Shown here: positions 38,058-47,079 of the stretch, in pieces
How positions within the stretch are numbered: the first letter of the stretch is position 1
Layout: every line of letters starts with the position of its first letter
Origin: Streptomyces griseoflavus
Lineage (GTDB): Bacteria; Actinomycetota; Actinomycetes; Streptomycetales; Streptomycetaceae
DNA: 64,000 nt
Assembly (NCBI RefSeq): GCF_014649995.1
Contig: NZ_BMUC01000001.1
Span: 1,050,161-1,114,160, forward strand
Direction: 5' to 3'
Translations under genes and position numbers: made by a program
The notes under the pieces: generated by a model
Told to the model about the DNA's origin: nothing
Databases searched by the model: none
The model's input: only the letters and a program-made list of their open reading frames with translations

Positions 38058-38954
38058 CTACGGTTCCTCGGTGGCGGGGCCTTCCTCCTGCGCTCCCGCC
38101 CTGGCGGTGATCACCGGCTTGAGGAGCAGGTCGTAGACGAGGACACCGGCGATTCCGCCGATGAGCGGGCCGGCGATGGGGATCCACCAGTAGCCGCTGA
38201 ACCATCCGAACGTCCCCGGCAGGGCGATGTCGCCCCAGCCTTCGAAGTAGGTGAACAGACGGGGTCCGAAATCACGCGCGGGATTGATGGCGTATCCGGC
38301 ATTCGTGCCGAACGTGAGACCGATCGCGACGACCACCAGGCCGATGAGGAACGGGTGGAGATTCGACAGCGGAGCCACGTTGCGCATGTCGATGAGCGCG
38401 CAGATCAGCAGGAGGAGAATTCCCGTTCCCACGATCTGGTCCAGCAGCGGGCCCCACCAGGAATCACCGAAGTATTCGGCGGGGAACGTGGCGAAGATGG
38501 AGTAGGTCGCCAGTGACTCGTCCCGCGGGATCGCCGCCTTGGTGTTGGCCGCGTCGATGGCCCACCGGTAGCAGGCGTAGACGAGCGCGGCGCCGACGAA
38601 GGCGCCGAGGATCTGGGCCAGCCAGTACGGCAGGACCTTCTGCCAGGGGAAGTCCCTGCGTACGGCGAAGGCCAGCGTCACCGCGGGGTTGAGGTGGGCT
38701 CCGCTGATGCCGCCGGCCACGTAGACACCGAAGACCACGGCGAGGCCCCAGCCCCAGGAGATGATCAGCCAGTTGGCCGGCCCGAATTCCACGAATTGTC
38801 GCCCCGACCCGGGCAGGCCCACGACGGCGACGGCCACCGACCCGATTCCCAGCAGAAGCAGGACGAACGTTCCCAGGAATTCGGCGAGCATGTCGCCGGC
38901 AATTCCTTCTTTGTATCCACGGCGACGTGGCGGTGCTGCAATGCGTTCAGCCAT
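38058..38954 (-). CDS. glpF: glycerol facilitator (MIP/aquaporin family)
   Basis: Channel protein for glycerol entry. It has six membrane spans and the two half-helix motifs [20 protein letters not shown] near residue 85 and [17 protein letters not shown] near 225; the Asp after NPAR is the mark of glycerol-conducting members. The C-terminus ends in a polar tail. 298 aa. GAGGAGAG precedes the ATG. It is co-directional with glpK and there is no glpD beside them, so this may be a second glycerol uptake locus. The 340-nt gap to 39295 holds its promoter; I could not define boxes. Confidence 0.93.
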   Translation of the reverse strand: MAERIAAPPRRRGYKEGIAGDMLAEFLGTFVLLLLGIGSVAVAVVGLPGSGRQFVEFGPANWLIISWGWGLAVVFGVYVAGGISGAHLNPAVTLAFAVRRDFPWQKVLPYWLAQILGAFVGAALVYACYRWAIDAANTKAAIPRDESLATYSIFATFPAEYFGDSWWGPLLDQIVGTGILLLLICALIDMRNVAPLSNLHPFLIGLVVVAIGLTFGTNAGYAINPARDFGPRLFTYFEGWGDIALPGTFGWFSGYWWIPIAGPLIGGIAGVLVYDLLLKPVITARAGAQEEGPATEEP

Positions 38955-39295
38955 CGGCTCTCCTCAGCAGGAATGGCGTGGGCCTTTCCTCCCCCTGACG
39001 GCAGCGTAGGTCGAACACGCCGACAGGGCGCGCGGAGCGGCATAATTACCTCCAACAGCCCAATTCGGCTCGTCAGCGGTGGCGGGCGAGTTCACCGGAC
39101 ACGGCGGCATTACGGCGTGCCGGCCCCCCCCACGGTCCGGACCCCGTCGCAGGAGATCGAGTGCGGTCAGTTGCCCGGGAGTCCGTCCGGGGCCGGGGCA
39201 CGGACGCGGCCGGACGAATTTCCGTGGCCGCGCGCTCCACGGCGCCCTAGCCTGTCCGGCGGCCCCCGCACACCCCGGACCACCAGGAGCCGACC

Positions 39296-40078
39296 GTGCC
39301 GCCCGTCCCCTCCGACGAGGACTTCCTCGACCGTACGGCCGACCGCCTCGCCGCCCTGCCCGGTGTCCACGCCGTCACCCTCGGCGGCTCGCGCGCCCAG
39401 GGCACCGAGCGGCCCGACAGCGACTGGGATCTCGCGCTGTACTACCGAGGCTCCTTCGACCCCGGCGATCTGCGCGCCCTCGGCTGGGAGGGCGAGGTCT
39501 GCGGCATCGGGGACTGGGGCGGCGGCGTCTTCAACGGCGGCGCCTGGCTGACCGTCGAGGGGCGCCGCGTCGACATCCACTACCGGGACCTCGCCGCCGC
39601 CGAACACGAGCTGGCGGAGGCCGAAGCGGGCCGCTTCCGGGTCGAACCCCTGATGTTCCACCTCGTCGGCATCCCGACCTACCTGATCGTCGCCGAACTC
39701 GCCGTCAACCGGGTGCTCCGGGGCGACACACCCCGCCCGCGCACCTACCCGCCGGCGTTGCGCGCGAGCGCCCCACCTCACTGGACCGGCATCGCCGACG
39801 CCACCCTCGCCTACGCCAGGGCCGGCCATGCTCCCCGGGGAGCCCTCGCCCAGGTCGCCGGTGCCGTCGCCGTGGCCGCGACCTGCGCCGCGCACGCCGT
39901 GATGGCGGCACGCGGGGAGTGGGTCACCAACGAGAAGGGGCTGCTCCAGCGCGCCGGGCTGGGCGGGATCGACGAGTTGGTCACGCGGCTGACCGCCACG
40001 CCCGACACGCTCGTCCAGGGCGTCACCGAGGCGGAGGACATGCTCGCGCGGGCGGTCGCGGAGGCCCGGCCCGCCTGA
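39296..40078 (+). CDS. nucleotidyltransferase-fold protein
   Basis: 260-aa protein with the polymerase-beta-like signature TLGGSRAQGTERPDSDWDLALYY near residue 28 (GS followed by DxD) and the third acidic residue in RRVDIHYRDL near 92. A helical C-terminal half follows. Enzymes of this fold modify antibiotics, proteins or tRNA; the substrate here is unknown. The GTG at 39296 follows AGGAG. TAGCCT at 39247-39252 is a likely -10 box. Confidence 0.82.
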   Translation: MPPVPSDEDFLDRTADRLAALPGVHAVTLGGSRAQGTERPDSDWDLALYYRGSFDPGDLRALGWEGEVCGIGDWGGGVFNGGAWLTVEGRRVDIHYRDLAAAEHELAEAEAGRFRVEPLMFHLVGIPTYLIVAELAVNRVLRGDTPRPRTYPPALRASAPPHWTGIADATLAYARAGHAPRGALAQVAGAVAVAATCAAHAVMAARGEWVTNEKGLLQRAGLGGIDELVTRLTATPDTLVQGVTEAEDMLARAVAEARPA

Positions 40079-40110
40079 ACCGGACAAGGGGCGGCGGCGG
40101 ATCCAGGATC

Positions 40111-40185
40111 AAGGCTACGAGGGGGCTTCGAAGGGCTCCGAGGGGCTTCGAGAGGGCTCCGAAAGGCTCCCAAGGGCCTCGAAGG
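40111..40185. repeat. imperfect tandem repeat
   Basis: Three or more degenerate copies of a roughly 20-bp unit resembling GGGGCTTCGAAGGGCTCCGA lie directly after the nucleotidyltransferase gene. Confidence 0.55.
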
Positions 40186-40366
40186 CACTCACGACACGTG
40201 CGATCACCTTCACCGAGCGTCACCGATTGCTCCGTAAAGACGAGAGCCCGCTCACACTTGGCGGTGAACGGGTGTCAACTACGTCTCAGTACCGTCACCG
40301 GGCGAGGCGTTCGCCCCATGGTTGGCGTTTAACTCTACGAGTACAGCGCAACATGGAGGTGGCAGG

Positions 40367-40549
40367 GTGAACGGGCGAACAGTGCTCGAACGCTTTCCCG
40401 CAGGTGGACCGCGCGGCTCATGGCCGGCGGAGGAGTTCGCGCACGCGCGGCGCCTGGAGGGTCTGCCCGCCGAGGTTGTCATGGACCTCGCGACCGACAT
40501 GTTCCTGGTGATCGTCCGCGCGGACGGCGGCGGCGATGTGAGGGCGTGA
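40367..40549 (+). CDS. small conserved-looking hypothetical protein
   Basis: 60-aa protein from the GTG at 40367, which has GGAGG at good spacing. Sequence includes RFPAGGPRGSWPAEEFAHARR and VVMDLATDMFLVIV. No family recognised. It is convergent with the 147-aa gene of the regulatory cluster. Confidence 0.6.
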   Translation: MNGRTVLERFPAGGPRGSWPAEEFAHARRLEGLPAEVVMDLATDMFLVIVRADGGGDVRA

Positions 40550-40585
40550 CGCCGCGAGCGGACGCCCGGCCGTCGTGACGCGGTG

Positions 40586-41029
40586 TTACGCGATGACCGG
40601 GCGGGACCACGCGGGTGCGGTGCCCGTGAGACGGCAGAGGGCCAGATACAGCGGTATCGGCGGGGTGTAGGGGAGCGTGCCGTCCGGGCGGTGGATCAGG
40701 CCGGGCAGGGCGGGGACCCCGGCGTCGGGCAGGACCGCGCCGGTCGCGTACCGCGCGGGGGCGGGCCACTCCAGGGCGTAGTCCGAGTCCGACGGGACCA
40801 GCCACCACCAGTGCGCCTCGTCGGCGTAGACGCACCCGACCCGCGGCAGCCTGGGCAGCACGAGGGGCCCGAGCCGGGCGGGGACCGCCACGGCGTCGCA
40901 GCCCATCGGGGCCGTCATCCCGTCCGGGACCGGAAGGCGCCGGGGGACGGTCCGGGGCTGCCGTCCGCGCTGGAGGCGGACCAGCGAGTCCAGGCTCAGC
41001 AGGGTGCCGGTGCCGGGAGCGCCTGTCAC
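40586..41029 (-). CDS. hypothetical protein coupled to the anti-sigma-like ATPase
   Basis: 147-aa protein from the GTG at 41029, which overlaps the stop of the upstream HATPase gene as GTGA. It has no signal peptide and contains YADEAHWWWLVPSDSDYALEWPAP and LPYTPPIPLYLALCRLTG. I have seen this type beside streptomycete HATPase genes but know no function. Coupling suggests it acts with the ATPase. Confidence 0.75.
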   Translation of the reverse strand: MTGAPGTGTLLSLDSLVRLQRGRQPRTVPRRLPVPDGMTAPMGCDAVAVPARLGPLVLPRLPRVGCVYADEAHWWWLVPSDSDYALEWPAPARYATGAVLPDAGVPALPGLIHRPDGTLPYTPPIPLYLALCRLTGTAPAWSRPVIA

Positions 41030-41700
41030 GCAGCTCCTCCGTTCCGGGGAGACTCCGGCCGCAGCCGGGCGGACTCGCCGCTGTCGGCGTCGCCGTGGTC
41101 GCCACCGTGGTCCTCGTCGTGACCGTCGTCCGAGCCGCCGGCCGGGCCGGGCTTCGGGCGGGCGCCCCAGCCCAGGTCGTTGCGCGGCTCGGCCGGATCG
41201 CCCGGGGCGTCCGCCTTGTGGGGCAGATCCGCCCACACCAGCAGACCGGGGCCCTGCTCGTGGGCGCCCCAGGAGTGACACAGGGCGTCGACGAGGAGCA
41301 GTCCCCTGCCGTGCTCGTCGTCCGGCCGCTGCCTGGTGTTCGCCCGCGGCCTGTCCGGCGCGCAGCCCTCGTCCCGCACGGCTATGCGCACCAGGTCGCC
41401 GCCCTCGTGCAGCTCGCAGACTATGTGGCTGCTCGCCGTGTGCACGATGGCGTTGGTGACGAGTTCGGAGACGACCAGTTCCGCCGTCTCGCAGGTGTCC
41501 TCGCACACCGACCAGCCGGTCAGTCGTGCCCTCGTCAGGCGTCTGGCCTGAGCCGGGGAACCCAGATGAGCGGCCAGCTCGAAACGGAACCGGCGCTCGG
41601 CGGCGGTCCCCCAAGGGGCCGGTGCCGAGGCGGCGCCGAGGCCGACGGAACCTGCGGCGGCGTCTGTTCCTAAGGGCGCGGACGGAATCACGCTTGCCAC
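41026..41700 (-). CDS. ATP-binding protein, anti-sigma-factor-like serine kinase fold (HATPase_c)
   Basis: GHKL-fold protein of the large streptomycete family related to SpoIIAB/RsbW. N-box ELVVSELVTNAIVHTASSH near residue 85, G1 box VRDEGCAPDRP near 120 and G2 box EHGRGLLLVDALCHSWG near 138. A C-terminal tail of about 50 residues is rich in Asp, Gly and His. The start is uncertain between the GTG at 41700 and an in-frame TTG at 41727; the former is preferred because the TTG lies inside a palindrome. Such proteins sit beside XRE/DUF397 pairs and influence development and antibiotic output in S. coelicolor. Confidence 0.85.
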   Translation of the reverse strand: MASVIPSAPLGTDAAAGSVGLGAASAPAPWGTAAERRFRFELAAHLGSPAQARRLTRARLTGWSVCEDTCETAELVVSELVTNAIVHTASSHIVCELHEGGDLVRIAVRDEGCAPDRPRANTRQRPDDEHGRGLLLVDALCHSWGAHEQGPGLLVWADLPHKADAPGDPAEPRNDLGWGARPKPGPAGGSDDGHDEDHGGDHGDADSGESARLRPESPRNGGAA

Positions 41701-41716
41701 TATCGCCCCGCCGTGA

Positions 41717-41731
41717 ACACTTGGCAAGTGT
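41717..41731. promoter_or_regulatory. palindromic candidate operator
   Basis: ACACTTG-G-CAAGTGT, a 15-bp palindrome with one central base, lies in the divergent region just before the HATPase start. Confidence 0.55.
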
Positions 41732-41858
41732 CACTCTGGAAAATGCAGAGTGCTGTGTGACGGTCTGGACGGCCGTGGCACACTGCTCGCAACAGCACCC
41801 CGCGCGGCGCCAGTTGGGATCGCCGGAGATTGGTTCGAACGCAAGTTCGCTTGAACGA

Positions 41859-41882
41859 ATCTTCGAATGGATCTTCGAATGG
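41859..41882. promoter_or_regulatory. tandem 12-bp repeat upstream of the XRE regulator
   Basis: ATCTTCGAATGG is repeated twice with no gap, each copy containing the palindrome TTCGAA. Just upstream, 41833-41858 has related TTCGAAC, AAGTTCGCTTGAAC elements that form an inverted repeat. This cluster is a candidate operator for the XRE protein encoded next. Confidence 0.55.
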
Positions 41883-41922
41883 CGCCGCCGGGCTGTCAGC
41901 ATGTGTGCGAAGGAGGTGGAGT

Positions 41923-42783
41923 GTGAGTGAACCGCGGTCCGCGCCGACGGTGGGACAGGTCGTCCTCGGCCGGCGCCTGCTGGACCTGCGGGAACGCGCG
42001 GGACTGAAGCGCGAGGAGGCCGCCCGCGTCCTCCGCGTCGCCCCCGCCACCGTGCGCCGCATGGAGATGGCCGAGGTCGCGCTCAAGATCCCGTACCTCC
42101 AGCTCCTGCTCAAGGCGTACGGCGTCTCCGACGACGAGGCCGACGCCTTCGTGCAACTGGCCGAGGACGCGAACCGTCCCGGCTGGTGGCAGCGCTTCCA
42201 CGACATCCTCCCCGGCTGGTTCTCGATGTACGTCAGCCTGGAGGGTGCCGCCTCCCTCATCCGCAGTTACGAACCCCATTTCGTCCCCGGAGTGCTCCAG
42301 ACCGAGGACTACGCGCGTGGCGTGCTGCGCTCCGGTGCCATCGGGCAGACCCGGCCCGAGGACATCGAGCGCCACGTCGACCTGCGCATGCAACGGCAGG
42401 AACTGCTCACCCGTGAGGACGCGCCCCGGCTGTGGGTCGTGATGGACGAGACCGCGCTCCGCCGCCGGGTCGGCGGCCCGGAGGTGATGCGTGCGCAGAT
42501 CGACAAGCTGCTCGAGGCCACGAAGCTGCCCAATGTGACGCTGCAGGTCGCGACCTTCGCCGGCGGGCCGCACCCCGGTACGTACGGGCCGTTCGTGCTG
42601 TTCCGATTCGCCATGCCCGAACTGCCGGACATGGTCTACAGCGAGTACCTGACCGGCGCGGTCTACCTGGACGCGCGCACCGAGGTGGCGACCCACCTCG
42701 AGGTCATGGACCGCATGGCGGCGCAGGCCGCTACGGCACATCGCACGAAGGAGATCCTCCGGGATCTCCGCAAGGAGCTGTGA
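41923..42783 (+). CDS. XRE-family transcriptional regulator with DUF5753 domain (WhiJ-like)
   Basis: 286-aa DNA-binding protein. The N-terminal helix-turn-helix covers residues 10-65 (LGRRLLDLRERAGLKREEAARVLRVAPATVRRMEMAE). The C-terminal DUF5753 domain starts near residue 100 with the usual YEPHFVPGVLQTEDYARGVL and ends in YLDARTEVATHLEVMDRM. Starts at the GTG at 41923 behind AGGAGG. These regulators are paired with small DUF397 proteins, and WhiJ is the studied example. The DUF397 gene follows with no gap. Confidence 0.92.
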   Translation: MSEPRSAPTVGQVVLGRRLLDLRERAGLKREEAARVLRVAPATVRRMEMAEVALKIPYLQLLLKAYGVSDDEADAFVQLAEDANRPGWWQRFHDILPGWFSMYVSLEGAASLIRSYEPHFVPGVLQTEDYARGVLRSGAIGQTRPEDIERHVDLRMQRQELLTREDAPRLWVVMDETALRRRVGGPEVMRAQIDKLLEATKLPNVTLQVATFAGGPHPGTYGPFVLFRFAMPELPDMVYSEYLTGAVYLDARTEVATHLEVMDRMAAQAATAHRTKEILRDLRKEL

Positions 42784-43068
42784 ATGGAACTCATGGAGTC
42801 CCGGAAGTCCCTGCCCCAGCCGCTGGTCCGCACCGAGCGGATCTACAACGGCATGCCCGCGAGGGACCTGGGCAGCGAGGGCTGGCACAAGCCGTGGAGC
42901 GGGGGCAACGGAGGAAACTGCCTGGAGGCGATGAAGCTCGACGACGGCCGCATCGCCGTACGCCAGTCCACCGATCCCGACGGACCCGCGCTGATCTACA
43001 CCTCCGCCGAGATGACGGCCTTCATCGAGGGAGCGAAGGCGGGAGAGGCGGACTTCCTGCTGTCCTGA
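42784..43068 (+). CDS. DUF397 domain protein
   Basis: 94-aa partner of the upstream XRE regulator. The DUF397 core is WHKPWSGGNGGNCLEAMKLDDG, with VRQSTDPDGPALIYTSAEMTAFI after it. The ATG follows the regulator's stop directly. In characterised loci such proteins counteract the repressor, probably by direct binding. Confidence 0.9.
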   Translation: MELMESRKSLPQPLVRTERIYNGMPARDLGSEGWHKPWSGGNGGNCLEAMKLDDGRIAVRQSTDPDGPALIYTSAEMTAFIEGAKAGEADFLLS

Positions 43069-43150
43069 CCTGTTGCGTGCTCCTCTTCTTCTGATCCCGA
43101 CTTGGCACCGCCTTGATCACTAACAGTTGCAGACACTTACGGAGTCCGTC

Positions 43151-43954
43151 ATGACCGGGCAGAACCCCGTGGAGATCGACACCAGCAGGCCGCACCCCGC
43201 ACGTATGTACGACTGGTACCTCGGAGGCAAGGACAACTACCCCGTCGACGAGGCCGTGGGCCGGCAGATGCTGGCCCTCGACCCCCGGGTGCCGGTGATG
43301 GCCCGCGTGAACCGCGCGTTCATGCAGCGGGCCACGCGCTGGCTGGCCGGGCGGGGCGTACGGCAGTTCCTGGACATCGGCACCGGCATCCCCACCGAGC
43401 CCAACCTGCACCAGGTGGCCCAGGACGTCGTCCCGGACGCCCGCGTCGTCTACTGCGACAACGACCCCATCGTCCTGGCCCACGCGGCGGCGCTGCTGCG
43501 GGGCACGGACGAGGGGGCCACCGAGTACCTCCAGGCGGACGCCCGTGACCCGGACGCCATCCTGGAGGGTGCGCGGAAGGTCCTCGACTTCGGCGAGCCG
43601 ATCGCGCTGTCCCTCATCGCGCTGCTCCACTTCGTCCCCGACGAGGACGGCGCACGGGATCTCGTCCGCCGTCTGCTGGACCCGCTGCCCCCGGGGAGCC
43701 ACCTGGTCCTCACCCACGCCACGGCCGACTTCACGCCCGAGGAGTCGGCGGCGGCCACGGCGAAGCTGAAAGCGGCGGGGGTGACGCTGGCCCTGCGCTC
43801 GCGTGAGGACGTCAGCCGCTTCTTCGACGGCCTCGACCTCGTCCCGCCGGGCGTCACCATTCCCCACGAGTGGCACCCGGAGCTGGGCGACCCCGTACCC
43901 GGGCAGGCCGACGGCGTCATCCCGGGCTACGGAGCGGTGGCCCGCAAGCCCTGA
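43151..43954 (+). CDS. SAM-dependent methyltransferase, DUF574 family
   Basis: 267-aa protein of the actinobacterial DUF574 (Methyltransf_19) family. It has the family N-terminus DTSRPHPARMYDWYLGGKDNYPVDE, an SAM-binding FLDIGTGIPTEPNLHQVAQ near residue 75, and ALSLIALLHFVPDED near 155. The ATG at 43151 has GGAG at 8-nt spacing. The substrate is unknown. Such genes often lie beside DUF397/XRE clusters, as here. Confidence 0.9.
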   Translation: MTGQNPVEIDTSRPHPARMYDWYLGGKDNYPVDEAVGRQMLALDPRVPVMARVNRAFMQRATRWLAGRGVRQFLDIGTGIPTEPNLHQVAQDVVPDARVVYCDNDPIVLAHAAALLRGTDEGATEYLQADARDPDAILEGARKVLDFGEPIALSLIALLHFVPDEDGARDLVRRLLDPLPPGSHLVLTHATADFTPEESAAATAKLKAAGVTLALRSREDVSRFFDGLDLVPPGVTIPHEWHPELGDPVPGQADGVIPGYGAVARKP

Positions 43955-44070
43955 CGCCGCAGGGCACGCGGCGAGGGGCGGTGGGGGAGGAGGGGCGCGC
44001 CGGGGGCTCCGACGCGCCGTGTCGGTGCCCGTGGCCTGCCGGCGCCGGGTCTGCCGGGTGCGGCGCCCGG

Positions 44071-44120
44071 CCGGGTGCCGCGCGGGTCTGCCGGGTGCCG
44101 CGCGGGTCTGCCGGGTGCCG
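44071..44120. repeat. tandem 20-bp repeat
   Basis: CCGGGTGCCGCGCGGGTCTG is present twice in full and half again, between the methyltransferase and gltD genes. The rest of the gap 43955-44167 shows nothing else. Confidence 0.7.
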
Positions 44121-44167
44121 TTCGGCACGGCCGGGCCGCGGAACCCCCTGGCACGCACCGGCGCCGG

Positions 44168-45664
44168 TCACGCTGTCATCGGGCGGTCGTACGGGCCGAT
44201 CGGCGCCGGCAGCCGCGAACCACTCCCGGTCAGGTAACCGTCGACCGCCGCCGCCACGGCCCGCCCCTCCGCGATCGCCCACACGATCAACGACTGTCCC
44301 CGAGCCGCGTCCCCCGCCGCGAAGACCCCCGGCGCAGCCGTGCCGAAATCCCCGCCCCGGGAGATCGTGCCCCGCGGCTCCAGCGACAGCCCCAGCCCCG
44401 CGAGCAGCCCGTCGCCGCGCTCCGGCCCGGAGAACCCCAGCGCCAGCAGCACGAAGTCCGCCCGCAACGACCGCTCCGTCCCGGGCACCGCCCGCCGGCC
44501 GGAGTCGACCTCCACCATCTCCAGCGACGACACCCGCCCTTCCCCGTCCCCGACGAACCGCGACGTCGACGCCGCGAACACCCGGGCGTGCGCGTCGGCC
44601 TCCACCCCCGGCGCCCTGCGCAACGCCCCCGCCTCCTCGTGCGACCCCGACACCCGGTACACCTTCGGATAGGTGGGCCACGGCTGCGCCTCTTCGTCCC
44701 GGGCGGCCCCCGGCCGCGCGTAGATGTCGAGCTGCGTCACCGACGCCGCACCCTCCCGCACCGCCGTCCCCACACAGTCCGACCCCGTGTCACCACCCCC
44801 CACGACCACCACGTGCCGGCCCGCCGCGGACAACGGCGACGACTCCAGATCGCCCTCGCACACCCGGTTGGCCAGCGGCAGATACTCCATCGCCTGGTGA
44901 ATCCCCGCCAGCTCGCGCCCCGGCACGGGAAGTTCGCGCCACACGGTCGCCCCCGTGGCCACCACCACCGCGTCGTACCGCGCCCGCAACTCCGCCGCGT
45001 CCACGTCCCGTCCGACCGCCGTGGACGTGCGGAACTTCGTCCCCTCCTCCCGCATCTGCGCCAGACGCCGCTCCAGATGCCGCTTCTCCATCTTGAACGC
45101 GGGGATGCCGTACCGCATCAGCCCGCCCAGCCGGTCGTCCCGCTCGTACACCGCGACCGTGTGCCCCGCCCGCGTCAGCTGCTGGGCCGCCGCCAGCCCG
45201 GCGGGGCCCGAACCGATGACCGCGACCGTCCGGCCGGAGAGCCGCTCCGGCGGGGCCGGTGGCGCGAACCCCTCCTCCCACGCCCGGTCGGCGATCGCGC
45301 ACTCGACGTTCTTGATGGTGACCGCCGGCTGATTGATGGCGAGCACACAACCCGCCTCGCACGGCGCCGGACACAACCGGCCGGTGAACTCGGGGAAGTT
45401 GTTGGTGGCGTGCAGCCGCTCCGCCGCGGCCCGCCAGTCCTCCCGCGACACCAGTTCGTTCCACTCCGGGATGAGATTGCCCAGCGGACAGGCCTCGTGG
45501 CAGAACGGGACCCCGCAGTCCATGCACCGGTCGGCCTGAGCGCCGATGATCGGCAGCAGCGCACCGGGGACACACACCTCGTCCCAGTCGCGGACCCGCT
45601 CCGCCACCGGCCTGCGCGGCCACTCCTCACGGGGCGTGGTCAGGAAACCCTTGGGATCGGCCAT
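44168..45664 (-). CDS. gltD: glutamate synthase small subunit (GltD-type NADPH oxidoreductase), no gltB nearby
   Basis: Flavoprotein of 498 aa that in glutamate synthase passes electrons from NADPH to the large subunit. N-terminal cysteines CMDCGVPFCHEACPLGN and CPAPCEAGCVLAIN bind two [4Fe-4S] clusters, FAD binds at VIGSGPAGLAAAQQL near residue 150, and NADPH at VVGGGDTGSDCVGTA near 285. The C-terminal FAD segment is GVFAAGDAARGQSLIVWAIAEGR. No large subunit is encoded next to it, so it may pair with a remote GltB or with another acceptor. Start ATG at 45664. Confidence 0.9.
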   Translation of the reverse strand: MADPKGFLTTPREEWPRRPVAERVRDWDEVCVPGALLPIIGAQADRCMDCGVPFCHEACPLGNLIPEWNELVSREDWRAAAERLHATNNFPEFTGRLCPAPCEAGCVLAINQPAVTIKNVECAIADRAWEEGFAPPAPPERLSGRTVAVIGSGPAGLAAAQQLTRAGHTVAVYERDDRLGGLMRYGIPAFKMEKRHLERRLAQMREEGTKFRTSTAVGRDVDAAELRARYDAVVVATGATVWRELPVPGRELAGIHQAMEYLPLANRVCEGDLESSPLSAAGRHVVVVGGGDTGSDCVGTAVREGAASVTQLDIYARPGAARDEEAQPWPTYPKVYRVSGSHEEAGALRRAPGVEADAHARVFAASTSRFVGDGEGRVSSLEMVEVDSGRRAVPGTERSLRADFVLLALGFSGPERGDGLLAGLGLSLEPRGTISRGGDFGTAAPGVFAAGDAARGQSLIVWAIAEGRAVAAAVDGYLTGSGSRLPAPIGPYDRPMTA

Positions 45665-45762
45665 GGCCGTGTTCCTCTGCGTGCGCGGGTGACAGGCCGG
45701 GCGTCGCCGGGCGGCGCTCTTCCGGCCACGATACGTCCGCCGTGAGCCACGCAGCGACCTCG

Positions 45763-46245
45763 TCACCCGGTGAGTGCCAGCACGTACGCCAGCGCCGCCC
45801 CGGCCGAGGCGACCGTGCGCACGTGGTTCCACCTGGTCCACTCGCGCACGTACCGGGGCCAGTACGCGGCCGCCTCCCCGCTCCCCGGTTCCAGCCGGGC
45901 CAGCGCGTCGTTGCGCGGTACGTTCGCGACCGCGGTCACCCCGAACGACCCCACCAGGAACAGCGCACCACCGGCCAGCAGTTCCACCGCCCCTTCCGTC
46001 GGCCACAGCACGAACGTCACCACGGTGAGCACCGCGCACAGCAGCGTCGACCCGAGGAACACCAGCATGAAGGCCGGCCGCACCGCCGCCGTGTTCACCG
46101 TCCGCATCGCCGCCACACCCTGCGCGGGCGGCAGCGCGGCGAGCCCTCTCATCACGAACGTCGAGAAGGCGCAGAAGACCCCCGCCGTCAGCCCCGTCCC
46201 GAGCACACCCAGCACCGTCAGCACGTAGTACGGCCCGTCGATCAT
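45763..46245 (-). CDS. DUF1772 (anthrone oxygenase-like) membrane protein
   Basis: 160-aa protein with four predicted membrane helices (YYVLTVLGVLGTGLTAGVFCAF at the start, PAFMLVFLGSTLLCAVLTVVTF in the middle). The segment NVPRNDALARLEPGSGEAAAYWPRYVREWTRWNHVR is the polar signature of the DUF1772 family, which includes enzymes of polyketide anthrone oxidation. No polyketide genes are nearby and its substrate is unknown. Confidence 0.85.
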   Translation of the reverse strand: MIDGPYYVLTVLGVLGTGLTAGVFCAFSTFVMRGLAALPPAQGVAAMRTVNTAAVRPAFMLVFLGSTLLCAVLTVVTFVLWPTEGAVELLAGGALFLVGSFGVTAVANVPRNDALARLEPGSGEAAAYWPRYVREWTRWNHVRTVASAGAALAYVLALTG

Positions 46246-46446
46246 GTCGTCATCCCCGTTCCCCGGTCCTCAACCCCGTCCCCCGGCCGGCACACCCTCC
46301 CTCCGGCCCGTCACCACCAGTGAAGGCGGTCCGCGACCCGTCCCGCCATGGCCGAGCCGCGCCGGCCCATACGCGAGCGTCCAGCCCCCGGACCCCCGAC
46401 CGGCCCCGCGCCGTGTTCCGTCCCCCGGCAGGCGCATCATGGCCGT

Positions 46447-47079
46447 GTGCGACTCGAACCGATCACCTGGGAGCGGCTCGGCGACCTCCTCGCCGACCGG
46501 CTGCTGGAACTGAAGACGTCCGACGGCGGCCCCTGGCCCCGGGTCGCGCTCGACGGCGCCCCGGCCGCCCGCCCGGGCGACCTCGCCGGACGCGTCGCCG
46601 AGGCGCTGCGGATACGCGGCCGTCCCTCCCTCGCGGTGGGCACCGACGGCTTCCTCCGCCCCGCCTCGGTCCGGCTCGAGTACGGCCACCAGGACGTCGA
46701 GTCGTACTACAGCGGCTGGTACGACACCGGAGCCCTGTGGCGCGAGGTGTTCGGCCCCCTCGAACCGGGCGGCAGCGGACGCGTCCTGCCCGACCTGTGG
46801 GACCCCCGCACCGACCGTGCCACCCGCACCCCCTACGTCCAGCTCCCGCCCGGCGGTGTGCTGTTGCTGCACGGGCCCCTCCTCCTGCGTCACTGGTTCC
46901 CCTTCGACCTCAGCGTCCACGTCCTCCTCTCCCCGGGCGCCCTGCGCCGCCGCACCCCCGGCGCCGACCACTGGACCCTCCCCGCGTTCGCCCGCTACGA
47001 GCGGGAGACCGACCCGGCCGGCACGGCCGACGTCCTGGTGCGGGCCGACGACCCCCGCCACCCCGCCTGGCGCGGCTGA
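46447..47079 (+). CDS. uridine kinase-like protein with degenerate P-loop
   Basis: 210-aa protein similar in layout to streptomycete proteins annotated as uridine kinase. Where the Walker A loop should be, it reads VALDGAPAARPGDLAGR, without the GxxxxGK[ST] motif; then come LAVGTDGFLRPASVRLEYG and VESYYSGWYDTGALWREVF. The later LLLHGPLLLRHWFPFDLSVHVLL matches strand and lid regions. Loss of the P-loop suggests it does not bind ATP in the normal way. The GTG at 46447 is the probable start. Confidence 0.7.
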   Translation: MRLEPITWERLGDLLADRLLELKTSDGGPWPRVALDGAPAARPGDLAGRVAEALRIRGRPSLAVGTDGFLRPASVRLEYGHQDVESYYSGWYDTGALWREVFGPLEPGGSGRVLPDLWDPRTDRATRTPYVQLPPGGVLLLHGPLLLRHWFPFDLSVHVLLSPGALRRRTPGADHWTLPAFARYERETDPAGTADVLVRADDPRHPAWRG

